A DNA stretch of 64,000 nt from Anthoceros angustus (GCA_010909165.1 MU008165.1:1178001-1242000), one strand, 5' to 3'; positions 1-11,439 are shown, counted from the first letter of the stretch. Made by a program: numbers and translations. Notes: generated by a model from the letters alone, not told the origin.

Positions 1-195
1 CGGAACGTGAAAATGGGACACAAGAGAGCTACCAAGCGGGCAGGAACGGCCGTGTATAATAGTGCTTCTTCGCTGGAGACTCTGATAGGATACTTGTACT
101 TGACCAATTCTGACAGACTTGACCAGATGATGTCCAAGCTTGGCCTCCATGGTGATGGAGCTCTGGTTGACGTTGGGCCGGAGCCTCCTTCCTGA
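1..195 (+). CDS. Mini-ribonuclease III-like protein, C-terminal end (partial)
   Basis: An open frame runs in from the window edge and stops with TGA at 193-195. It reads RNVKMGHKRATKRAG and then YNSASSLETLIGYLYLTN. A basic GRN-type stretch followed by a 'YxxASSLExLIGYLYL' helix is the C-terminal signature of Mini-RNase III proteins (RNase III fold without a dsRNA-binding domain). In plants these are plastid enzymes that trim rRNA and group II intron RNA. Only about 64 residues are visible; the catalytic exons lie upstream of the window. The last 15 or so residues are not conserved in any way I recognise. Identification rests on this helix alone. Confidence 0.6.
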   Translation, partial: RNVKMGHKRATKRAGTAVYNSASSLETLIGYLYLTNSDRLDQMMSKLGLHGDGALVDVGPEPPS

Positions 196-768
196 GGCGG
201 CATCTTCACCGTTCTGGACAACGATTCTGCGAGCCACCGCTTCTGCTCTCTCGCAGCGACTCGATGGCCAGTTGCCTTGTCTCAAACCAGGCTGGTAGCT
301 GGATGTGCCGTCCGCTTGTAAGTAGGGGCCGACTCTGTGTCATGTCTCTGTCATGTCCTTCCAGTCAACTGCTTTGCTCGTTGGTGTCGTAACAAAACCT
401 GGGTACGTCTGAAGCAGGTTGGAATAAATTCCACATGCTCGAAGGGTGGGGGACTGGCGTCTCTGTCAGGATGGAGAGCCCTTTCGGTGAGCTTCGTGAT
501 GTGGAACACCAAGACACCATGCTGGCTTTTGAAGACCAAACTGCAATCCTGGCTGGCCTTCGAAGCCCAAAGCAGCATGCTGAAGCTAGCATCTACGTGG
601 TGCGGCGTGCTATCTCACCACGACAACACAAGGACCGGCTTCCTTTGGTTATTAGTGACTGGTCGAGTACATAATTTCAGCGAAGCTTGAACTTGTGTTT
701 CTGAAATAGGCAGCCCTTATATCTTTCCTTGCCACCGATAAAATGCCCTGTCAATGAAATGGCGGGGC
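196..768. other. Unassigned spacer
   Basis: Short open frames occur on both strands (for example 435-674 plus), but none has a recognisable motif, splice structure or supporting neighbour. The region separates the Mini-RNase III 3' end from a truncated LEA copy. I see no RNA gene or clear repeat here. Confidence 0.5.
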
Positions 769-1456
769 CATGGCGATGTCCAAGAACGCATGGGCCAGAT
801 GAAGGACGGTGCTTCATGCCACCGGAGTTGCTCAGCAGAAGGCTATTGATACCAAGAACAACACCGGCAACATGCTGCAGCAGGTCACCACCGCTGCCCA
901 GCAATTTGTGCCTTCCTAGAAATCTTGAACGCTTCGAAAGGCATGCAGGTTCAGCTGGTGTTGACATCATGAATGTTTCAAATGCACTTCTAGGCTGGAG
1001 ACAGGACCAAGCAGGCAGCCGAGGGAGCAATGGACAAGGTGAAGGGAGCTTTCTCTTCCAACGTTAATTGAACAGTAGGCGCGGCAAGTCCTGTACATAT
1101 AGAGGTTAATCTGCAGTAGAGCTAGAACTCTGAAGGGGCGATTAGTTTCTAGCTCCATTGCCTCCTTATTGTCTGTCCAGGGTGTGTTCTCTAGTCCTAT
1201 CTCCGAAGGCGTTTTGTTCGAAACTCTGTATGTAACATTGTAACTACAACTTTGGAGGAAGACATCTGGACTTCTAGCCAGCTGGCGTCCGCTTAGGCGA
1301 GCAATGCCTCAATCCGAATAGGTGATCCGTTGTTGGGGATCGGGAGTCCCGAAAATCCCTGCCTGTGGCTGCTTCCGTGAGTGACCAACTGTTTGTTGCG
1401 AAAACACGAAGGAAATGATCGGTTAACGCTGAATTTAGTAACTCCAAAATTATATG
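769..1456 (+). pseudogene. LEA gene copy 1, truncated (no first exon)
   Basis: This matches exon 2, intron 2, exon 3 and 3' flank of the complete LEA gene at 3070-3541. Homology starts abruptly at about 769, so the promoter and the 35-codon first exon are absent. A 2-base deletion (GCTTCATGCC for GCTTCTCATGCC, near 812) shifts exon 2. Exon 3 (994-1071, ending AACGTTAATTGA) is intact. The 3' flank stays nearly identical to about 1456, then diverges into sequence next to the CSN2 exon. It looks like a recent partial duplication, or an alternative assembly path through the same gene. Confidence 0.75.
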
Positions 1457-1721
1457 TCACTTGGATCCGAATGGACCAAACTATGGCAACAAGTAAAACA
1501 ACCTGTGCTGGCAATCTCTTCAAGTTCATACCACTCTCCTTCACCCTTCCATGGTAACCACCTCATCGAAGCCTCTGAGTGCCCCTTCCGGCTCGGTCTC
1601 CACCAAACCTGGTGACAACATAAACGTTAAGTGACAAATGAGAGTAGTCCAAGCCAGCTACCCTCAGTGCAGAGACCTGATGCAACACGAGCTCCCTTCC
1701 GCAATTTCACCAAACAACCAC

Positions 1722-1824
1722 CTTTGGAGTTGTAGTACTGATTCTCAATGTCGACATCCTGCTCTTCGGTCTCCTCATCCGAATACTCGAACCCGTAGTC
1801 CTCCATATCCGCATCTTCAGACAT
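1722..1824 (-). pseudogene. CSN2: COP9 signalosome subunit 2, isolated first exon
   Basis: On the minus strand ATG at 1824 opens MSEDADMEDYGFEYSDEE, followed by EQDVDIENQYYNSK, ending at an AAAG|GT donor (1722). The acidic start and the VDxENQYYNSK sequence are diagnostic of CSN2 (FUS12 in Arabidopsis), the scaffold subunit of the cullin-deneddylating COP9 signalosome. The PCI-domain exons, about 400 residues, should follow at lower coordinates. Instead the minus strand downstream runs into LEA copy 1, and no CSN2 exon appears before the Mini-RNase III end. So only exon 1 and its leader are here: a gene fragment or a wrong join. The exon itself is intact. Confidence 0.8.
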
Positions 1825-2227
1825 AGCAAACGACGCAAGGATTAAGTTCCTCCACGGCAGCTTCTGAGTGAAGTCATCAATCATCCCACCCAAGAAGGCG
1901 TCTTCCTCCCAAGCTACAGGAGGATTCCCCACCTTTGAACCCTACGACGAACACAAACCACCTGATTCAGCTGACTTACCGGAATCCATTGCTGCGCATC
2001 CGCAGAAACAGAAATCCGAGGAGAGTGACGCTGTCCGAGACCTCGTCCGCTTCTGCCGCTCTTTTCTGACTGAATACGCAAATAACTCCCCGGCCCTCTG
2101 CTACAACGAACAGTGCGTTCCCACTGGCAATGATGCTCATAAATTAATACCGATAACCTGTAAATTTCGGGTAGCGAGGTTTGAGACGTCTCGGATTTGC
2201 GAAGCCTGAGGTCCCGAGAACACATCA
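1825..2227 (-). promoter_or_regulatory. CSN2 5' leader and upstream region
   Basis: The sequence upstream of the CSN2 start has no conserved protein but contains an ATG followed by a GTAAGT donor-like site (about 1976-1993, minus strand), consistent with a leader intron. It ends at about 2227, where LEA copy 2 homology begins, so the native promoter may be cut. Overlapping open frames on both strands show no family motif. Confidence 0.35.
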
Positions 2228-2682
2228 GCGCAGCCGAGGGAGCAATGGACAAGGTGAAGGGAGCTTCTCTTCCAACGTTAATTGAACAGTAGGCGCGGCA
2301 AGTCCTGTACATATAGAGGTTAATCTGCAGTAGAGCTAGAACTCTGAAGGGGCGATTAGTTTCTAGCTCCATTGCCTCCTTATTGTCTGTCCAGGGTGTG
2401 TTCTCTAGTCCTATCTCCGAAGGCGTTTTGTTCGAAACTCTGTATGTAACATTGTAACTACAACTTTGGAGGAAGACATCTGGACTTCTAGCCAGCTGGC
2501 GTCCGCTTAGGCGAGCAATGCCTCAATCCGAATAGGTGATCCGTTGTTGGGGATCGGGAGTCCCGAAAATCCCTGCCTGTGGCTGCTTCCGTGAGTGACC
2601 AACTGTTTGTTGCGAAAACACGAAGGAAATGATCGGTTAACGCTGAATTTAGTAACTCCAAAATTATATGACCAGGCGACAA
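2228..2682 (+). pseudogene. LEA gene copy 2, last exon and 3' flank only
   Basis: Homology to the complete LEA gene begins inside exon 3 (GCAGCCGAGGGAGCAATGG) and continues through its 3' flank. A single-base deletion in a T run (GAGCTTCTCTTCC for GAGCTTTCTCTTCC, about 2260) breaks the frame. It ends with ACCAGGCGACAAG, shared with the 3' flank of copy 3, and then passes into the LEA promoter. With copies 1 and 3 this gives three copies of the same 3' flank within 4 kb. Confidence 0.75.
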
Positions 2683-3069
2683 GATGATTCTTCGGATGCA
2701 GGATGCGATCACCTGCGTCTCTGCTGCTTGTTGGTGTGACGATTTTCCAGTTGAAGCTTCTGCATGCCCTAGTCGGGCGAGGTTGAGGAGGAGGGAATGC
2801 AGAGCAGGCGCGTGGCCATGGCCAGCCTGAGCCCTAGCCCGTCTGTGGCGCAGAGAAAAGGCGCCACGTAACAGCAGCTGCCACGTCGTCTAAAATCGTG
2901 TACAAATAGCTCTCCTTCTCCGACTTCCGACTTCGTCACTGTATTCAATCTTGCTCGAGACGTCAAATTAGGCTGCTTTGTCGCAGGCATTTCACGTCAG
3001 CTTTACATTCTGGATCCAGATCAATATCCATAGAGCTTTCTGTACATAGTCCGCTTGCTGTCGTTCACA
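2683..3069 (+). promoter_or_regulatory. Promoter and 5' leader of the LEA gene, with ACGT elements
   Basis: Two ACGT-core motifs lie close together: CGCCACGTAAC at about 2862-2872 and CCACGTCGTC at 2881-2890, with CGTGGCC at 2811-2817 upstream. Paired ACGT elements are typical ABRE sites bound by bZIP (ABI5/AREB) factors in LEA promoters. A weak TATA-like TACAAATAG follows near 2911. Abscisic acid or drought induction is inferred from these motifs and from the encoded protein. Confidence 0.45.
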
Positions 3070-3541
3070 ATGGCCGAACAGTTCCAGCAGACCAGGGACA
3101 CCGCTGCTCGCAAGACTGACGAGACAGCGCAGTTTGGACAGGAAAAGACAGGCCAAGCTCAGGAGCATGCCAAGGTTCGTTTCCTGCAAAGAGATGATTT
3201 TGATCAGTTCATCTATCTTGGGCAAAGAACTGGGTGAATGGCGATGTCCAAGAACGCATGGGCCAGATGAAGGACGGTGCTTCTCATGCCACCGGAGTTG
3301 CTCAGCAGAAGGCTATTGATACCAAGAACAACACCGGCAACATGCTGCAGCAGGTCACCACCGCTGCCCAGCAATTTGTGCCTTCCTAGAAATCTTGAAC
3401 GCTTCGAAAGGCATGCAGGTTCAGCTGGTGTTGACATCATGAATGTTTCAAATGCACTTCTAGGCTGGAGACAGGACCAAGCAGGCAGCCGAGGGAGCAA
3501 TGGACAAGGTGAAGGGAGCTTTCTCTTCCAACGTTAATTGA
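3070..3541 (+). CDS. Small LEA-type (group 3-like) protein, complete
   Basis: Three exons, 3070-3174, 3228-3377 and 3464-3541, are all joined in phase 0 and encode 110 residues. The start MAEQFQQTRDTAARKTDE lies behind a short leader. The product is very hydrophilic, rich in Gln, Lys, Ala and Thr, with no cysteine, and carries amphipathic 11-mer-like segments such as TGQAQEHAK and TKQAAEGAMDKVKGAF. That pattern is group 3 LEA: proteins disordered in solution that fold into helices on drying and protect membranes and enzymes. No signal or transit peptide is evident, so it is probably cytosolic. The upstream ACGT motifs fit ABA control. It is the only intact copy; 769-1456 and 2228-2682 are broken duplicates. 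Exon 2 could end slightly differently, but this model keeps frame and consensus sites. Confidence 0.7.
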
Positions 3542-3985
3542 ACAGTAGGCGCGGCAAGTCCTGTACATATAGAGGTTAATCTGCAGTAGAGCTAGAACTC
3601 TGAAGGGGCGATTAGTTTCTAGCTCCATTGCCTCCTTATTGTCTGTCCAGGGTGTGTTCTCTAGTCCTATCTCCGAAGGCGTTTTGTTCGAAACTCTGTA
3701 TGTAACATTGTAACTACAACTTTGGAGGAAGACATCTGGACTTCTAGCCAGCTGGCGTCCGCTTAGGCGAGCAATGCCTCAATCCGAATAGGTGATCCGT
3801 TGTTGGGGATCGGGAGTCCCGAAAAATCCCTGCCTGTGGCTGCTTCCGTGAGTGACCAACTGTTTGTTGCGAAAACACGAAGGAAATGATCGGTTAACGC
3901 TGAATTTAGTAACTCCAAAATTATATGACCAGGCGACAAGAACACGAACTGCAGGAACACTAGCCGTAGTTGCACTTGTGCTCAC

Positions 3986-5959
3986 CTGTACTTGGTCATC
4001 CAGTGGTGAAGAAACACCTTCACTTCCATCATAGCCAAATCTTTGCCCAGACAAATTCTAGGACCAGTCCCGAATGGCATGAACGTGTGGCGCTTTGCGG
4101 GTTCCTGGTTTGCAATCAGCAGGACATGAGCTCAAGCTCACAACATTGAAGAGAAAAAGTTCGGGATTCATGGACTTGGAAGGATTTCAACTTACATCGA
4201 AACGAGAGGGCTTGAACTCGTCTGGCTCAGGGTATAGCTGAGGGTTGTGATGTAGGTCATGCACATCCAGCACAATGTTCCAGCCCTTGGGAATATGGTA
4301 TCCTGCACGGCATGATATCATCTCGGTAAACACGAGGATCAAACTTTCCACCAATTTCACGCTTGCTGTACTATAACAGTACGAAGCATTCAAGCTGCAA
4401 ATAGGGTTAGGATGTGAGTGTACCGTTGAATGTGAAGTCCTGCTTCACAGAACGATGGTGCCAAAACGCCAGAGAAGCCACCCTGAGCGACTCTTTGATA
4501 ACCTGAAACATCACCACGGAGCGTGTTAAGCTTGGTAATGGAAGTCCAACTTCTAGAAATGGGAGAAAAAGAGACCGTCTCTCACCGCTGAAGTGTAAAC
4601 AAAGTCGTTGTTGAGCTCGTCCCATGTCAGTGGCTCTCCCTCTTGCTTTCTGCTTCTCACAGCCTGATGTTCAGCCTGCCACACACGGTCCCGGAGCGCA
4701 GATTAGGTCTCGAACATTCACAGACAAGCTCACAAACTTGTCGTCCATGCTTCAGAAAAAAAAAGAAGGAGCGATGGTCAGAGAAACTTCACACATACAA
4801 TGAGCCGCTGTTTGACATCAGGATGCTCGTGAATGAACTTGGCAAGCCAAGTTAAGGTGTTTGTGGACGTTTCATGGCCAGCCAGGATCAAGTTGTGCAG
4901 CGTGTCCACCAGCTGCAAGTCACTCATGGCCGGCTTCCCGTCGGATTCCGGATCCACCGCCTCCATCATGACCTGCAGCAGGTCGCCCTTGACAACCTTC
5001 TCGTGCCTCCGCAGTGCAATTTCAGTGGCAAACATTTTGGAGAGCTCCTTCCTTGCCTGCATTGCCCCATCGTTTCCCGCCATTAACTCTCCCAAAAACT
5101 CCAAAATTCTCTCAAGCAAGCACTTAGCTGTAACCGCACATACCCGCATGGCCTTGTTGAAGGCGAACCCAGGGAGATCGATGGGCGCCTTGAACAGATT
5201 GCTACTAACCACTCGGACAAGCTCCAAGCTGCGCTCGCGGACCGGCCCAGGCCCCCACCCCATCACCACGCCGGCGATCACATTATAAGTGAACTGCCCA
5301 CAAAAACCCACCACGGATGAGAACGATATCCACGCACACTTCTCTGCAGGCTGTGATGCCCGACGCGGGAAACGTAACGACCTGGTCCAGAGCCCAAGAC
5401 GACGCACCTTCACAGTGTCCTCCTTGACGACGCGGACATCCCCGACCTTCCAGGCACCGAGCGCCTCCAGCACAACGGCCTCCACCACGGGCAGGTGCTT
5501 CCGCAGGCCCTCCCCCATGAACTTGTCGTTGAAGAGACGGCGGTATCGCTTGTGCTGCTCGCCCTGCATGTTGATGAGCGCGGCGTCGCCGATGAGGATC
5601 CTGGCGGGCGCGAACTGGTGCGCGTGCACCAGCTTGTCCTCGCTGCCGGCCAGCAGCCGGACGGCCTCAGGCCCCCGGATGAACACGTACGGCGTCCCGA
5701 ACACGTGCGACTTGAACGTGTCGCCGAACTTGCGGTAGCGCTCGCCGGCGAAATCCTCCGCCGCGCCCTTCTTGAACGCGGCCAGCAGCTCCATGGACTC
5801 GCCCAGGAGCGGCCACCCCAAGGTCCCCGGCAGGGCCTTGGCTCCCTTGGGCGCGTGAATGGCCCGCCGCTCCCAGAATCGCCACACTGGCCATGCCGCC
5901 ACCAGCAGCACCGCCACTGCCACCGCGATCTCCAGCACTACCCCCAGATTCACCTCCAT
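3986..5959 (-). CDS. Cytochrome P450, CYP85 clan, last exon missing
   Basis: Six minus-strand exons keep frame: 5959-5408, 5293-4799, 4675-4586, 4502-4424, 4302-4196 and 4104-3986. The product opens with an N-terminal membrane anchor (VLEIAVAVAVLLVAAWPVW) and a PKG...LPGTLGWPLLGES proline hinge. It has the I-helix oxygen-binding motif AGHETS, K-helix KESLR, a DEFKPSRFD PERF-type segment and the heme loop FGTGPRICLG with its cysteine. These features match CYP85-clan enzymes of sterol, triterpenoid or hormone oxidation (CYP716-like by eye); the substrate cannot be read. ER membrane location is expected. The frame ends in HHWMTKYR at a consensus donor (3985). The final 20-30 residue exon is not found downstream, where the DNA becomes LEA 3' flank. 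The gene is either truncated or wrongly joined here. Upstream ATGs exist, but 5959 sits right before the anchor. Confidence 0.85.
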
Positions 5960-8029
5960 GCTCGCAAGCCGCGTGCAAAAGGTTGCACAACCTTGCACAA
6001 GCTTGATTAATGTTGCACAAGGGAATTCGATTGCGCGCTCTGTGCTGAAGTGATTGAACGCTTTCCGGACTCCACTCCACTCGACTCCACTCCAGATGAG
6101 CGTTTGTGGGATTGCTCGCTGGGGGATCCATGGATACATGGATATTTGTAGGCGGTTTCCCAGCTCGCGCCTGGACTGGGCTGGCCGGTTACCGGCTCCG
6201 CACCGGACTGGTGGACAACTTGTGTATTCTGGCACGACGGGGCAACTGCCCGGGAAGCTCAACTCCATGGCTTTTTGACTTTGACATGCTTGTTTCGGCC
6301 TTTCGGACGGTGACGGGAAGGCGTCGGTGGTGAAATTTATGGGTCACACTCTATGGAGCTATGTGTTATATGCGGGTGGTCGCAAGTTCCCTACATATTA
6401 AGTACAATAAATAAATAAATAAGAAAAAAATGTCTTTGTATAATACAATGCAAATCCTATTAAGCAATCACCAAGTGAGTAAGTTGGGGAGTACCATAAA
6501 ATGATTCTATAAATTGACTTACTACCTAATGAATGTGTTACGTTACGTGTTAGGTATGTATTGAAAGAAAAGGGGTGGCTTTATTAAAAAATTATTCCTA
6601 AAAAAATAAAAGAAGAAAATGAGGGTGTAGAAGAAGAAAAGAATTTTATTTAAGTCCACTAAGGACGGATTTCATGCTGGCTGGGTTTAGGGTTTAGTTG
6701 CATTCTCATGTACCCCTTCCTCCTTGTGCTCCATGTGGCGGGGGAATTAGAGCTAGGAGCTGCTGCCAGCAGCCCATCAATATCATCACTAGGGATTACA
6801 AGCTTATGTATCACAAGTATGTTAGTGATGGAAGGAAGCCTAGCCAATGTTGTCATCACTAGGGATAACAAGCTTATGTATTACAGGTGTGTTTTGCAAA
6901 GTGATGAAGGATCTAGAGGAAGCCTAGCCAGTGTTGTTAGGTTGTGTTGAATTTTAGTGATGAGTGAAGGGATTGTCTGTGCTTTGCCCTTAAGTGAGAA
7001 GGACATCTCACATGACCGATTGTGATTGTGATTATTTGCCTTTATCTTACTACCGGAGTTGTAAGGTTCCAAAGATGAGCTCATTTGGTGACTTTACGGA
7101 GCGTAATAGAATACCTATGATGGATGTTTCTCTTCTTTCCCAGGATTTTTTTTTCCTTTTTCCCCTCTGAATATGTATCTAGTGGATGGATTAGGTGAAT
7201 ATTCCATCCCAAAGATGACCCAACCGGACAACTCCACGGAGTTCCAAGGAACTCCTGGCCACCATGCACTCCTCACATCAGGAGGATAACAATAACTTGG
7301 AAATCTGGAAATACTATATGGCAATCCATAATCAAATTTTTAATGTTGGACTTTAACGACATTACAAGACAAAAAAAGCCATTACGCAACAACTGGATTG
7401 GCCCAATAGGTGTCAGTACATGTGTAAACTATAGAGAGAACATCCACGAGAGATTGGATGGCTCTAGGATCTCTTACTGTTCTCACTGACGGAGGTTAGG
7501 GGGTTTACGAACTGCTCGACCTGACCACCACCACAAAGCTGTCGACTAGTACAAACAGGGACATTCCCAACTGTCACAGGTCGTCTGCGTGGGACCTGGA
7601 CGCTGCGCTCTTTGGCCAAATGACAAAAGAAGCAAAGAGAAGCGACCAGGTCGAACTTCGACGAGCTCCAGACGAGGCACCTGTCCCTGCCATGCGCAGC
7701 TCCACTCATGTTCCCCGCGTCTTGATATGTCGGTTCCCACAGGGCTTCGCTGCCATAGGATAAGCAGCTGGCTGGGCTGTCCTAAGCCCCAGAAGAGGTA
7801 CATTTGCATCACTGTCACAGGTCCCTGCATGACGTGTACCGACTCAAGCACGTAACTAGCAAGCGTTGAAAACCGTGAGCCCTGCCTACAGTTTGAACTA
7901 ACAGGTCAGCGTCCATTGGTACGCGTACATGAGCTATGCTACACTCACAAGCCGCAAGGAGGAAAGCTTGTCCGGCACACAAGAATCTGTCACACTCCAG
8001 AAAAAAGGCCACTCCGAAGCAGATGTTTC
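5960..8029. other. Intergenic region between divergent/convergent P450 and HMGR
   Basis: This region holds the P450 promoter side (5960 to about 6300, GC-rich) and an AT-rich stretch (6340-6660). I recognise no protein-coding gene; open frames of 60-100 codons overlap on both strands without motifs. A 70-bp tandem repeat near 6784-6935 is listed separately. The final 500 bp should contain the HMGR 3' untranslated region. Confidence 0.5.
6784..6935. repeat. Tandem duplication, about 70-bp unit
   Basis: CATCACTAGGGAT(T/A)ACAAG begins at 6784 and again at 6854. Both copies run through AAGCTTATGTAT to GGAAGCCTAGCCA(A/G)TGTTGT, with a short extra segment in the second. They are diverged, so this is an old local duplication. 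No coding role is apparent. Confidence 0.8.
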
Positions 8030-10070
8030 CTAGTCTTTCGAGACCGAGTCTGCTATGGTGGCGTTCTCCACGCTGCCTGTGGCCATACCTGCCACATTCT
8101 GGCTAGAGCGGTTATACTTCATGTGGCTTTGCACCAAATGCCCGGCAGCCTGGGCGGACATAAGGGACAGCTCCCCAGCAAGGACTGCACCCGCAATTAT
8201 CCTTGCAAGTTGCTGGGCGTGGGCACCAGGAGAGGCTCTGTTGGGACCTTTAACCCCAAGAACGTTCAAACAGGCTGCCTGGGAAGCAAGCTGTGTACCT
8301 CCCCCAATCGTCCCCACCTGCATCGATAAAATCCACACTTTGGTTCACTTGTAGACAATCCAAGCAGGCAAAGATTAAGTCACACACCTCAGACGCTGAA
8401 AGAGGGAGAAAGCCATCAAGTTTACCTCTATGGAAGGCATGGTGACAGATACATGCAGGTCCCGCCCACCATTCACAGCCTCCATCATGGTGATACACTG
8501 CGAGCTCTCCACAGCCTGGGCTGGATCCTGACCTGTGGCAATGAAAATGGCAGACACAATGTTGGACGCATGTGCATTGAAGCCCCCGAGAGCTCCTGCC
8601 ATGGCGGAGCCGACCAAATTCTTGGCCGTGTTCAACTCCACCAAGGCAGCCACAGACGTCTTGAGCACCTTGGCCACAATGTCTTCCTTGATGACGGCCT
8701 CACAAACCACAGATTTACCACGCCCTTCGATCCAGTTCACTGCAGTGGCCTTTTTGTCCGCACAGAAGTTCCCGGACACACTCATGGGCTCCATGTCCGG
8801 GAACAGATGCTGCAGATAATTGAGCACGTTCTGCACGCCCTTGGATATCATGTTCATGCCCATGGCATCGCCGGTCACACACTTGAACCGAATATAGACA
8901 TTCCGGCCAGCCAGGACGCAGTAGATCTCATGCAACCTCGCAAACCGACTCGTGCTGGAGACAATTCACGAATCAGCCCACAGAATCTCACCCAGCCAGC
9001 ACACACACAGGCCCGATCCAAGAGAGTCAGGCAAGGCAGTATGCAACAACCCACCTGTTGAAAACAACGCACAGGCTCTCGAAATTGGCGGCATCCTCCA
9101 GGTAAAACTTCAACTCCGCAGCGCGCTTCACGCTGGCAAACCGCACCACGGGGGCGCGGGTCATCCCGTCCTGCAGCACCACGCTGGTGGCTCCCCCCGC
9201 CTGCAGAATGGCCTTGCATCCCCGGTTGGTGCTGGCCACCAGGCACCCCTCCGTGGTGGCCATGGGCACCATGTTCTGGAAGCCATCAAGCAGCAGCGGC
9301 CCCGCCATCCCCACCGGCAGCTGCACGTACCCCACCACCATCTCGCAGCACTGCCCCAGCACGGCGTTGTAGTTGAACCCCGCCAGCGGCAGCCCCTCCA
9401 GCGACCTCCCCGTGGCCAGCTCCACCGCCCTCCGCCGCACGGACGCCGCCCGCTGCGCATCTCCAAGCTCTGCCTCCAAAGAATACGACGCCAACCTCCC
9501 GTCGCTCACAGCACACGCGATGTCCTCATCCTCGTTCTCTCCCAGACTCTTCCCCCGCAGCAGAGGCACGCTCCGGGGCCGCGGCGGCAGAGTCAAGGAG
9601 CGCGCGTTGCACGGCCCTCCCCCTACGCCCCCCTTGTCGCTGGCCACAATCTCGTCCCAGGCCTCGTCCCCGTCCCCGTCCCCGCCCCGGCTAGTGAAGT
9701 TCTGCACGTAGTCGATCCCGAAGAAGCCGATGAGGTAGATGAAGCTGGAGAGCTGCACGAACAGCGCCAGGATCTCCCCCAGGCTCAGCAGATGCAGTGG
9801 GGCCGACATCCGGATCTTCTCCCTCCAGCGCCGCATCAGGTAATACGAGGCCGAGAAGAACAGCACCATGAAAACCTTGTTGGTGAGCCCGACAGGAAGC
9901 GGCAGAGCGTCCGATGCCAGCGTCTTGCCCTCACGCTCCCGCTGCCCCTGCCCTTGCCCTTGCCCTCCTCGCCCCGGCCCTGCCCTTCCCCGCCCGCCCC
10001 GGGGCTCTTGAAATCCTTTCCCTCGCCCGCGGCCCCTCTGCACCGCGCCCTCCATCCCCCGCTGCCGCAT
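8030..10070 (-). CDS. HMGR: 3-hydroxy-3-methylglutaryl-CoA reductase
   Basis: Three minus-strand exons, 10070-9055, 8954-8426 and 8317-8030, splice in frame to about 610 residues, normal for plant HMGR. The enzyme reduces HMG-CoA to mevalonate with two NADPH, the committed step of the cytosolic isoprenoid pathway, and sits in the ER membrane. Two hydrophobic helices are visible ([15 protein letters not shown] and [20 protein letters not shown]), then a linker, then the catalytic domain. Motifs: [13 protein letters not shown] (catalytic Glu), TGDAMGMNM (Asp, NADPH site), [10 protein letters not shown] (Lys), [31 protein letters not shown] and the C-terminal SHMKYNRSS with catalytic His and the regulatory Ser region. 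The N-terminus is unusually Gly/Arg-rich before the first helix; M1 or M6 could be used. A polypurine leader precedes the start. Confidence 0.95.
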
Positions 10071-10593
10071 CTTTCTTTCTTTTTTTCCCTTTCTTCCTTC
10101 TTCCTCCCTTCCTTCCTACTCCGAGTGGCAGATCCCGCGATCCCTCCTGCTCCGCATGCAGCGCCTCACAGGCCCCCGCGCCGCATGGGGCCCTGCCCCT
10201 GCATGCACCGCCGGTCCCTCTCTTCTTCTTCAGGCTTCACGACTCAGATTCAGACGGGCGCTACCCCCGGCTTCCCAGCATTCCTTCGGGGAATGCAGCA
10301 GCGGGAAAGGTGCAGCGCCGGGAGCAAGCAAGGCCCAAAGGCGGAAGGCGGGAAGCTGTGTCCGCCAGGCCGCGGCAGGAGAGCCAAATGTGGATCAAGA
10401 GAGTGGAGCGGAATCGCAAACGGGCCTGAAATGCCTAGGCAGCAAAAACACCAAGTTACCGCCGTGGTCCCCAGCGCTGCCGCTCTGTCTCTCCCTGCAG
10501 ACAGCGCACTGTGCAGCGTCCTTCTCCCTCTCCGTAATTCTCTACCTACTAGTCTCAACCTTTAATAATATTCTCTAACTGCCATCCGCGGCC

Positions 10594-10735
10594 TCCCGCG
10601 GCCTGCGCCTGCCACCGACGCCAGCACCTGGCCTACCTCCAGCGCCGTTCCTTGCGCTCTCTTCAACTCCCGCGGCCTGCGCCTGCCACCGATACCAGCA
10701 CCTGGCTTACCTTCCACCATCGTTTCTTGCTTCCC
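10594..10735. repeat. Tandem duplication, about 75-bp unit, in the HMGR upstream region
   Basis: CCCGCGGCCTGCGCCTGCCA starts at 10594 and again at 10668, followed in both by CCGA(C/T)(G/A)CCAGCACCTGGC. The two GC-rich copies are only slightly diverged. They lie 0.5-0.7 kb upstream of the HMGR start and could affect its promoter; that role is inferred only. Confidence 0.75.
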
Positions 10736-11439
10736 ATGCATCAATTCCTAGGTTTTCCAGCTGCTGCGTTCTCGTGGACTGTGGTACAGACTACCTGCAG
10801 TACGCTACTCCGAATGACTGGTTCACGTCTTCTTATCAAACCCTCGCTTCTACCCTGTGTCCAAGATCAAACCCTAGGCTCAAGCCTGGTGTTCGCAGTC
10901 TGCTCGCTTGCTTCTTCTTCTTGTCTAGTTGCGTGCTGGTTTGATGCTTGTTGTATGGATGACACCTTGCTCTCTAGTGTAGTCTGTAGTATCTCAGGTC
11001 TTCTCACCCACAGTACCTGATTTTGAATCGCTCCACACAATTAGTAAAATCGCTGCAAGGGAATGTCCTGACTCCTCCGAGGTACAAAGAGCCTTTACCG
11101 TGTTTCTTGTGTGTGCAGCTCGGATTACAGGGGCTCGTCCCAGTCTTTTAGGAAGCTACATGTGGACCTGTGGAGATGCAGTGTGCGCCGTATAGCCATG
11201 TCCACCAAGTGTCCGAAACAGCCAACTGTCCCAACTGTCAGTAACATGAGCACGGCTGATGAGGCCTGCCATGGCCGGCGCCATGGCGGCACATGGTGTC
11301 CCTGTACAAGCCACGCCACAAGCAGCCAATCGCGGCCTCGGAATTCCTCCATTTACCTAGCTTCCGCGCTAAGACACGATGAAAGCGGCTTTTGGACCCA
11401 GCCCTAGATCCTAGCCCGCTGTTTCTAGACCCCTTTCGT

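Noticed and set aside
1458-1560. Missing last exon of the P450 next to LEA copy 1
   Set aside because: The minus strand there reads MNLKRLPAQVVLLVAIVW, which does not resemble a P450 C-terminus.
5495-6131. Open frames of 150-170 codons on both strands over the P450 first exon
   Set aside because: They overlap the well-supported P450 exon in other frames and have no motif.
8952-10565. 537-codon open frame on the plus strand, Pro/His/Arg-rich
   Set aside because: It is antisense to GC-rich HMGR exon 1 and runs through an HMGR intron; composition and position mark it as a shadow frame.
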